Source: Heterodera schachtii | Taxonomy: Eukaryota > Nematoda > Chromadorea > Rhabditida > Heteroderidae | Length of the DNA stretch: 64,000 bases | Assembly (NCBI GenBank): GCA_023374025.1 | Contig: SIJG01000011.1 | Location: 1,431,317-1,495,316 of the forward strand | Reading direction: 5' to 3' | Position numbers and translations under genes: made by a program | In this document: one piece after another, positions 23,801 through 32,403 of the stretch | Numbering within the stretch: position 1 is the stretch's first letter | Layout: every line of letters starts with the position of its first letter | The notes under the pieces: model-generated | Told to the model about the DNA's origin: nothing | Database searches by the model: none | Seen by the model: the letters and a program-made list of their open reading frames with translations, nothing else

Positions 23801-24053
23801 TCATCTGCTGTCGCTGCTGCTGTTGTTGTGCCGAACAGTCCGTCTCCGTAGGATTTTCAGTTATGATTGTCCATGAGCTAATTGATGAGCCATTAACTTC
23901 TGTATGAATTAAATTAAATTTATTATGGTTTAAAGTTTTCTAAGTCTTTCATCTGTTTTTTCAATTTTTTTCTTTTAAACCTTCATCAGTTATTTGTGGT
24001 TGATCAGATGTGAAATTGTCCTCAGATAAACTGCTGCCGACCGAAAGTGACAT
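20844..24053 (-). CDS. Coiled-coil/SPRY protein with C-terminal membrane segment (SPRY-C)
   Basis: Ten minus-strand exons: 24053-23981, 23899-23735, 23529-23403, 23314-23207, 23158-23039, 22979-22885, 22624-22528, 22221-22125, 22065-21839 and 21181-20844. Exons 3-10 close in frame; the exon 2/3 junction is one base off, so translation may start at the ATG in exon 3, use another donor, or be broken. The start MSLSVGSSLSEDNF has no signal peptide. Gln/Glu/Lys coiled coil spans exons 3-6. The SPRY domain runs from NGWDANFCHNDLEIIG through GYRSVCAKYP, YFEISI, VGCGIDL and RKIFFTKNGIRLG to IETNFGPNF. It is followed by a Thr/Pro-rich linker and a hydrophobic end (NFALFLIIMCWLFIILIFFG) at the very C terminus. 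That suggests a tail-anchored membrane protein facing the cytosol. Partner and pathway unknown. Confidence 0.7.
21337..21735. mobile_element. Foldback element in SPRY-C intron 9
   Basis: AAAGTGCAAAAATCAATTA at the left pairs with TAATTGATTTTTGCACTTTT at the right. Inner arms (ACACATTCTTCTAAAAGT and ACTTTTAGAAGAATGTGT) also pair. The paralogous intron in SPRY-D lacks it, so it is an insertion. Confidence 0.65.
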
Positions 24054-24199
24054 TTGATTTTTTAAAATTAAAAATATGAAAAATTTCAATTTTAAAAAAC
24101 CCAAAATAATTTATTTTTTGCTTTTATTTGTAGGGGAGAAACATTAAACTTTCTGAGAGGATGACCTCAAAATGGGTGAATAACAGATGGACAACAAAC
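24054..24199. promoter_or_regulatory. Conserved upstream block of SPRY genes
   Basis: The sequence GAAACATTAAACTTTCTGAG followed by GATGACCTCAAAATGGG is found upstream of the SPRY-C, -D and -E starts (24136, 29905, 38010) and again at 24917. Conservation beyond the coding exons may reflect recent duplication rather than function. Confidence 0.35.
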
Positions 24200-24860
24200 G
24201 TTTTACTCATAGAGAAAGAAAAGAGTAGAGAGAGAAAGTGAGAGAGAAAAGATGAGAGAGAGAGAGAAATATAAAGAGGGAAAAGAAAGAGGAGTTAGAG
24301 AGAGAAAAGATGAGAGAGAGAGAGAGAAATATAAAGAGGGAAAAAAAGAGAGTTAGAGAGAAAATAAGAGAGGGAGAAATTGAGAAAGAAAAGAGAAAAA
24401 GGGGGAGAGAACGAAAGCGAGAGACGAAACATGACAATGAAAGTGAAAGAAAAAAGGCGAGAGAGGGGAATACAGAAGTAAGACATTAAGATAGTGAGAA
24501 TGGATAAAATCTAGAGGCTGAGAGAGAAAGTAGAGAGAAAGAGAGATAGAAAGCGTAAATGAGGAAGAAAAAGGAGGCAGAAAGAAATCGAATAATGAGA
24601 GTGGAAGAAAAAATTACGAGAAGAAACGGGAAGGGAGAGAGAAAAGAAAGAAAGCGAAGAGAATGGAAAGTGAGTGAGATGAGGAAGACCAAGACAGAGA
24701 AAGACAAAGTAGAGAGGGAAGATAGAGAGAAACAGAGAAGGAGAGTGAAAACAGAAAAAAAGATGGGGAAATATAGAGTGAGAGAGAGAGCGCGAGTAAA
24801 AAAGAAAGAAAGATGGCACGAGAGAGAGAGAGTGAAAAGAGAGAAAAAGAGGTAAATAAA
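24200..24860. repeat. 660-bp homopurine (GA-rich) tract
   Basis: The plus strand is almost only A and G (GAGAGAGAGAAA, AAAGAAAG and similar). Open frames on either strand here are composition artefacts. The tract separates two copies of the SPRY upstream block (24136 and 24917), so a local duplication seems to have formed around it. Confidence 0.8.
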
Positions 24861-24943
24861 AAATAAAATGGGATGTGAAATGTCACAGAAGAAAAGTTTT
24901 AGATAAATTTATGGAGGAGAAACATTAAACTTTCTGAGTTGAT

Positions 24944-25605
24944 GGTACTTTCCTGTTTTGAAGGCACACCCAATTTTAAAAATTGTTATACTCATTTATG
25001 TGAGTTTCTTTGGCGCGAGGACTATAATCTACGACGTAACGTCGATGCATTTGAGGGATTTCGGTAGAAATTGTTGGTTTTATGCCTTCAAAATTAGTCC
25101 AGGGCTGCCATCGTCCATGCTCCGTTTCCAAGGACGAGTATGCCGATTTGCAAGGACATAGTGTGGAAAATTCGTGAAATCCAAGGACATTTAAAAATTT
25201 TATTATATGGAATGAAAAATCAATAATATTATTCAAATGGCTTGTATTTTTCACCGGAATGGATTTTTTCCAATATTTTTTTGTTTCCGCTGATCATTTT
25301 CCTCATTTGCTTCGACTTTTTTTCTGCTTTAAAAACGCTTTCGTATCATTATCAGATTTTGCACAAAATATGCTAGAAATTCAAAAATTTATCTAATTTC
25401 CTTTGATTATTTTTTCCTTTTTTCAAATGCTAATTTCCAAGGACGTCCTTGGCATCCAAGGACATTTTTATTTCCAAGGAAGAGAGTCAAATTCCAAGGA
25501 CGTCCTTGGCATCCAAGGACGGATGGCAGCCCTGAATTAGTCTATTAATATTGAACTTTTTGTTGCATTTAAAAAATGGGTGTGCCTTCAAAACAGGAAA
25601 GTACC
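24944..25605. mobile_element. Outer hAT-like MITE of a nested pair
   Basis: Ends are GGTACTTTCCTGTTTTGAAG and its inverted match. Flanks are GAGTTGAT (24936-24943) and GAGATGAT (25606-25613), an 8-bp duplication with one mismatch. The empty site CTGAGATGATGACC is preserved at 29916 in the SPRY-D upstream block. The element carries the inner element at 25100-25534. Confidence 0.85.
25100..25534. mobile_element. Inner hAT-like MITE (CAGGGCTGCC ends)
   Basis: Ends are CAGGGCTGCCATC and GATGGCAGCCCTG. Perfect 8-bp duplication AATTAGTC flanks it (25092-25099 and 25535-25542). The interior repeats CCAAGGACGTCCTTGG-like palindromes. It inserted into the outer element. Confidence 0.88.
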
Positions 25606-25613
25606 GAGATGAT

Positions 25614-27226
25614 GACCTCAAAATGGATGAACAACAGCAGATGGTCAAAAAAAAAGCAGAAAACCTTATAAATTTGCGTCTCCTACATTTTTTGCTTATT
25701 TATCAGACAAAACGCTGACCCAAAAAAAAAGGATGAAAAATGATGGGAAGAAAGGAAGAGAAAGATGAGACAAAAGTGGAGATAAATTGGATAGCATTAC
25801 TAAAATAATATGTTTTTATTTTAGAAACTTTAAAATATTTTAGCAATAAAGGTTGGGCAAAATGGCAGACCTCTGATTTGTCAGGGTGCTGCAACATTTG
25901 CGCCACGATTGTGAACAAAAATTTTTTATTAATGGATTGCCTTTTCCAAGGGCTAACGCGAGATTAACTCATCCGATTTTGTTGGTACTAATCTTCATCT
26001 TTGATCCAATTAATAGACTTTTAATTGTTTTATGTTTTTGTATTTTAATCTTAAATTACTTTGCCAAAGATGGTTTAGGAGCCTAAAACCGCTTGTTGAA
26101 GCTTGAGTGAAAGCCTTCCAGGCCATTATTAGTGCGTCCTATATTATCAAGGACAGAATCATGCATTCCATGTTTCTGGCACAAATAAAGCAGATCGTCG
26201 ATTTACATTCCATCAACACTGAAGAGATATGTACTATAAAAAACACCAGAACAATTTAAAAACATAACTAAAAATTTTGCCAGATTCGCATAATCTTTTT
26301 CTTTTTTTTTTGCTACGCCGGAATAAAATTATTGTACCATTTCAAAAAATGAGAAATTGAAGATTTGTGGGCTTTTGGTGGTAAGATGCCAGTGGAAAAT
26401 TTTTTTTTTATTGGAATGCTAAAGAATTTTTATTAATTAGAAAAATATATTTTTTTTTTCTTTTAAATTTCCAGATTTTAAGCTAGTAAAACTGATGAAG
26501 ATAAAAATGAAAATTTTCGGTATCATTTGAAAGCCCTGTTACAAAAACGTGGTTTCGTCGTTCAAAATTTGCAGGTCCCGTTTATAAAACCAATTTCTTT
26601 TATTTTTCATTCCAAAAAAGCAAAAAGTTCAAACAAATTAAATCCAAAAATTTTTTTTATCATTTTTAAAACCAAATTTCTTTTCCATTGTTTTTAAATA
26701 ACAGATGAATTTTTATTGCAATTGAACAAATTGTGTTGCAATTGGGAACCGCCCAACTCGCCGCGCGCTTTCTCGCCGCGGGCCAACTCGCCGCGGCCAA
26801 CTCGCCGCGCCTTGTTTTTTGGCTATCTCGCCGCCAGATTTTTTGTTGAAAAAATGCATTAAAAGCAAATTTTTAACAGTTAATTATGTATTCAATGCGT
26901 TATATTTAGAACCCGGACTTTTATGCATGAAAATTTCTCAAATAGGCACCTAAAATAGGCACGAAAAATTGGAAAAAATCAACATTTTCGCCAATAAGTT
27001 GAGCATATTTAGAAAAGTGGTACTCATTTCTCGATTTATATGATAACTTTTTTTTAATTTTCGGCCCATAATTATTATTTTTTAAATTTAGTCAACTAAA
27101 CATTTTGGGATAACCTCATTATTGGGTCGATCACTTTACTATTTAACAAAAAAAAAAAAGTCGTAACATTACAAAAAATGGAGAATCGAGAATGGTTAGA
27201 AGAAATGTTTTGTAAAAATTGCAAAA
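25614..27226. other. Intergenic, repeat-rich, no gene
   Basis: 25614-25900 repeats the SPRY upstream block (GGCAAAACGCTGACCC type, also at 30405 and 38180). 26752-26833 is a short GC-rich run of AACTCGCCGCG units. 26370-26560 resembles 38845-38940 (GGTGGTAAGATGCCA). 27110-27226 is the 3' flank of SPRY-D. Confidence 0.4.
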
Positions 27227-29808
27227 TTACATTACAATTCCGCAGAAAGAAATAAAAATTATAAAAATCCAACACAAAATCATGAAAAGTAAAGCAAGAT
27301 TTATCGGCGAAATAATGGTCGTCATCGTCGTTAGCATGGTGGAAACAATCCCAGGCTTTGTTGGCAAAATTTTGCTCGTCGTCGGAGAGATTGGCATGAA
27401 ATTGGGCCCAAAGTTCGTCTCAATTTTGTCATCAGAATCACACAATGAAATGAATGGGAAAAGTTGGCCAACATCAGACGGAATGGAAAGATAAACGCGC
27501 AAATCGGCGCTATCTGGAAAAGTTTCACTGATAATTAAGTAACTAATTTAAGTTAATTATACGTTTTTGGATTAATTAGCCTCTCTTTTGAGAATTCAAA
27601 TTTTCTACAAGTAACGCTTTAAAATTTTAATTGGGTTAAAACTTGTTGAAATTTTAGTTTAAAGGCGCAGTTAATTGTAATGTTTATAACTTTTTGCCTT
27701 TTTTAATTTAAAATTTTTATGAATTTTACCTTTTTTAATTTCTTATAATGTCCATTTTTAATGACCTCCTCTTATTCATTTTTCTTTTTTCTTACCCAAA
27801 CGAATGCCATTTTTGGTGAAGTAAATTTTTCGCTTAGCCAAATCAATGCCACATCCGACCGTATCGCCAGCACCGTATTTACATCCCTTGTCAGTGCCAA
27901 TTGTGTGGGAACCGTTTTTCCATAAAATGCCATTGCTAATCCACGCATAAGTGCCATCGAGTACGTAAGTGTACTCATCCAATGCCATTTGCTTTTGGGC
28001 GATGAATCCGACGACGACGCGACTGAAAATTATGAGGGAAAAAGTTAAAAAACTAACAAATGAACAGTTTTTGGTCTTACTCTTTCATATTTTGAATCGA
28101 AATTTCAAAGTAAAATCTGTTGGCTGAGTCATTTTGATCATTTTCCAGCAGAAAAATCGGATGTTTTGCGCAGACAGAGCGATAACCTTTTAAGAAGAAA
28201 ATAATGTATTATTTATGTATTTATAATAATTATTTGAGCATGGAATTGTTTTCCAGCAGGTTATTTTTTATTTTGACCAGAGGAATATCCGGGTTTGATT
28301 TTTGGCTAAAATCTATTCAAAAAGCTTTGCAAATTTCAAAATTTCTGTGAGCGCCTATTCCGGCGACTATTTCCTCTTAATAAAAGCTGCATTTCGGAAT
28401 TGAATCTGAAAAATAGAGTTTCGACATTTTTCTTTGTTTGTTTTTTTAAATTTTTAGTGTTTTTTGGTATAAAAATATGGGTTTTTTCTTAGATTTTTCC
28501 AGTACAGTTTAACAAACGCCTGAATTTTACAACAACAAAATTTTTTTAATTTTAGATATCTATTTCATTTCTGAACGGATCGGGAATCCGAAAAACGGAG
28601 TTTAGAGTGCATTCCCAAAAGCTAGAATTTTTACAAAAAAATTTCGTGCAAAGAGACAAAACTTACCATGAAATACATCCCCATTGTGACGGACCGTCAA
28701 ACATTCGGTGCCAATTATTTCGAGGTCACTGTGACAGAAATTGGCATCCCAATAGTTTGAAATCTGTAATTGTTGTTTTTTATTTATTGCCTTAAACTTC
28801 GGAAAATTGAAAAAAAACACTATTAGTGCTGAAAAATTTTTTAAGTAATGTAAATTAATAATTTTCTGGGTGATGTAAAATTGGGTTTGACCCAAACCCT
28901 CGGTGAGAGAAAAATCAAAAAAAAAAATTAATTAATTTTCCCCTCCCAATTCATTCGTTTTCACTATTTTCTGCTGTCCCTTTTCCAATCCATTAGATCC
29001 TCCCACAATTTTCTGCTGCTGATCATTTTGTAACTGAATCTCAGTGAATTGCTCGGAATCTTAAAAATTATTTTTATTTAAAAGGAATAATAATTACTTC
29101 AATTTCACATTGTTACCGTATTCATTATCGTAATGCTCGTCTTGCAGTTGTTTTCGTTGTTTCAGTTGCTGCTTTTCCAATTCACTGATCCATTTCAAAA
29201 AGTGATCATTTCGAATTTTGATAGATTGATTGGCTGAACCTTTACAAATTTAAATCTTTTTTAATAATTAAATATTTTAAATCGCTTTGTTTGACCATGC
29301 TTTTCTGTTGTAGTTGCTGTGCCCTTTTCTTTCACTTTTTGCTGCTTCTGTTCTTCCTTCAATTCAATCACTCGTGCCAAAAGTGCCCCGAATTGGTCGG
29401 CAGAAACTGCAGTTTAACATTGGAATTATTACAATTAATTAAACGGTGCAATTGAATGTAATTGTTTTGGTACAGTAATCCAACACTTCCTACCATATTT
29501 CTCATTTTTCTTCTTTTGTTGCTCCTTTATCACTTTTTGCTGCTTCAACTCTTCTTCAATTGCCTTCTGTTAAAATAAATTTCGTTTGAAAATTAAAGAA
29601 AATTCATTCTTAAACCCTTTCCGTAGGATTTTCAGTTGCGATTGTCCATGACGTAATTGATGGGCCATTAACTTGTGAAATTATGAATTAAATTAAATTT
29701 CATACTTTTTTAATTTTCTAAGGCTTTCATTTTACCTTCAGCAGTTATTTGTGGTTGATCAGCTGTGAAATCGTCCTCAGATGAACTGCTGCCGATCGAA
29801 AGTGACAT
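27227..29808 (-). CDS. Coiled-coil/SPRY protein with C-terminal membrane segment (SPRY-D), intact
   Basis: Ten minus-strand exons close exactly into 415 residues: 29808-29736, 29671-29616, 29566-29494, 29406-29296, 29239-29117, 29059-28965, 28763-28667, 28186-28081, 28022-27796 and 27513-27227. Residues 1-43 are an acidic Ser-rich leader (MSLSIGSSSSEDDF; no signal peptide). About 44-177 is Gln/Glu/Lys coiled coil. The SPRY domain occupies about 178-350 (WDANFCHSDLEIIG, YRSVCAKHPIFLL, YFEISI, VGCGIDL, YFTKNGIRLG, FPFISLCDSDDKIETNFGPNF). A Thr/Ser/Pro linker follows, then a hydrophobic terminus at 388-415 (NLALLFMILCWIFIIFISF). Topology suggests a tail-anchored protein with the SPRY and coiled coil in the cytosol. 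This is the cleanest copy in the cluster; exon 2 is shorter than in its paralogues, which restores the frame. Confidence 0.82.
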
Positions 29809-30698
29809 TCGATTTTTTAAACTAATTAAAAATATAAAAAATTTCACTTTTAAATAACACACAAAACAATTTTAGTTTTTGCTTTATATTTTGTGGGGGA
29901 GAAACATTAAACTTTCTGAGATGATGACCTCAAAATGGGTGGAACAACAGATGGACAAAAAACTTTTCATCATATAACTTTACTCATTCATTTTCTTTGT
30001 TACAATTATATTATTGAGATTAAGCAAATCGTTGACCTAAAAAAGTAAAATGGGATGGGAATGAGAAGAATGTCACAGAAGAAAAGAAAATTTTTAGAAT
30101 GGAACAGAAAAACATAAAAATTTTAATTAGAATATTACTTCATTAATAGCTAAAAAATTCAAAAAAGAAAACTCCAAAATACAGTAAGCTGAAAAGCAAT
30201 CGTTTCAATGCCGCCCTTGGATATGAATATTCAAAACTGTTCAAAGCGTCCTTCGCCCAAGGACGTCCTTGCACTTTTTTATTATTGAGAAAAACTTAAT
30301 TCCTGCTGTGGAGGATTTTATTTGAATATTTAACGGCAAAAGGATGGATGATCAAAATGGGCGAAACAGAGGAAATTTCACTCTCCTTATTTTCCTAATT
30401 ATGAGGCAAAACGCTGACCCCAAAATTATCAAAAATGATGGGATGGGAAAAGAAAGATGACAAAAAAAAAAAATTTGACATCATTACTAAATAAAATACA
30501 ACTACAAAAGTTTGAAAATATCTTTTATTTTCAAAGCAAAAAAATATTTTTGTTATTTTTAATCCAATAAAAGTTGGGCAAAATGCAATTCGAGTCATAT
30601 TTCAGATAAGATGTGTGATGTGATATGAAGGTTTATTAGTCTGAAGCTTAGCCCTAGACATACTTAAAAATTTGAGACCGGAGGGGGCGAAACTATCG
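29809..30698. other. Upstream region of SPRY-D
   Basis: It contains the conserved upstream block (29900-29950) and a CCAAGGACGTCCTTG palindrome near 30255 related to the inner element at 25100. The same region appears inverted at 50370-50890. No gene. Confidence 0.45.
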
Positions 30699-31312
30699 CT
30701 CCCGGAAAAGTTTGGACTCCCTCTCCCGGAAAAGTTTGGACTCCCTCTCCCGGAAAAGTTTGGACTCCCTCTCCCGGAAAAGTTTGGACTCCCTCTCCCG
30801 GAAAAAGTTTGGACTCCCGCTCCCGGAAAAGTTTGGATTCCTCTTCCGGAAAAGTTTGGACTCCCTCTCCCGGAAAAGTTTGGACTCCCTCTCCCGGAAA
30901 AAGTTTGGACTCCCTCTCCCGGAAAAAGTTTGGACTCCCGCTCCCGTAAAAGTTTGGACTCCCTCTCCCGTAAAAGTTTGGACTCCCTCTCCCGGAAAAA
31001 GTTTGGACTCCCGCTCCCGGAAAAGTTTGGACTCCCTCTCCCGGAAAAAGTTTGGACTCCCGCTCCCGGAAAAGTTTGGACTCCCGCTCCCGGAAAAAGT
31101 TTGGACTCCCGCTCCCGGAAAAGTTTGGATTCCTCTCCCGGAAAAGTTTGGACTCCCTCTCCCGGAAAAGTTTGGACTCCCTCTCCCGGAAAAAGTTTGG
31201 ACTCCCGCTCCCGGAAAAGTTTGGATTCCTCTCCCGGAAAAGTTTGGACTCCCTCTCCCGGAAAAGTTTGGATTCCTCTCCCGGAAAAAGTTTGGATTCC
31301 CGCTCCCGGAAA
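30699..31312. repeat. 24-bp minisatellite, about 25 units
   Basis: Units are CTCCCGGAAAAGTTTGGACT plus CCCT, with A4/A5, C/T and T/G variants. Because the unit is near a multiple of three and has no stops, long open frames appear on both strands; none has a credible gene context. Confidence 0.9.
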
Positions 31313-31356
31313 TTTCATACATCCAAAAGTTTTTTATAAACAGTCGCGTGTTTAAT

Positions 31357-31404
31357 AAACTTGAAAATTTTACGGAAAAATTTTTCCGTGAAATTTTCAA
31401 GTTT
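31357..31404. repeat. 48-bp near-perfect palindrome
   Basis: AAACTTGAAAATTTTACGG and its inverted partner meet at AAAAATTTTT with one mismatch. It lies directly beyond the minisatellite. Confidence 0.8.
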
Positions 31405-32403
31405 TAAAAAGATGCTGTTTGTAAAAAATTGTACATGATTGAAAATTTCTGAAATTTTGCAGGAAGAAAGCCCTTATACCAAGGTATTTTCCTGCAAAGT
31501 TTCAAGTCATTCTGACAACTACGGAACGAACAGAAAAACCAGCATTTTTAAATTCCGTAAAACCTATTTGCCTTTCTTTGCGACTTCTAGTAATAATTTT
31601 TTATTGTAAATCTGTTAAATATATATGTAACCAAATCTTTTTGCCAAATCATAAAAAATAAAAATCATTTTTGTCTGTGGTGTTTGACATCTCCTTATTA
31701 AGGCTACGATTTTAGGCTCTAAAAACTGCCAAAATAGGTAGGCTTTAGGTCTTTAAAAAAGCCGAAAATAGGCAATGAAAATGAAAAAATATGCCCTAAA
31801 AAAAGTTTGAAATTACGTGTGTAAAATTCAAAAAATTTATTAAAAAGGTACAAAATTAAGCCAAATTAATATTGAGATAAATAGTTTTTAAAATTACAAA
31901 TTTTTGTCAAAAAATATATTTTCGATTAAATACGATTTTCAAAATTATGCGATTGTACAGAGGTGGGGGAGGCGGAGGTTAGGGCTTCCAAAAATATGTA
32001 AAAAAATCGCGAAATATAGCCAAAAAATATGGACAAAAAACCGAAAAATATGGACATTGGCAAACATGGACAAATTTTTTCAAATTAAGGATATTATTCT
32101 AAAAACGTCTTCAAATTCGCTAAATGTAAAGAAAGACCTTCAAAAACGGCTAAAGATGGTATTAAAAATCATTTTTGAAGAAAAAAAAAACATATTAAAT
32201 ATAAAATTTACTAAGTTTTGGCGAAAAATCAACCCGATAGGCGAAAATGTCTCGGCTGTGTTTTGTCCTGTTCCGCACCCACCCCCATCCCATGTCGATC
32301 GGTCTTTTTTTTGCTTTGCTTTTGTTTCCCCCTATTAAAATAATTTAACGCACACACAACGGCTCCCGGAAAATGCGTCAGTCAACCTATAAAAACAAGT
32401 TCC
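31405..32403. other. Intergenic, repeat fragments, no gene
   Basis: 31690-31800 carries the GGCTCTAAAA/GGCAATG repeat also at 2300-2700. 31935-31985 matches sequence downstream of the secreted-protein genes (AAAATTATGCGATTGTA, also at 49648). 32290-32350 matches 56975-57050. Confidence 0.4.

Noticed and set aside
24207..24886. Ser/Phe/Leu-rich and Lys/Arg/Glu-rich open frames
   Set aside because: Composition artefacts of the homopurine tract; no codon structure or conserved motif.
30602..31407. Long overlapping open frames of over 200 residues on both strands
   Set aside because: They are produced by the 24-bp minisatellite, have no stops because of unit length, and lack any non-repetitive domain.
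31904..32338. 144-residue plus-strand frame
   Set aside because: Low-complexity Lys/Asn/Ile sequence in repeat-derived DNA with no homologous exon in the window.
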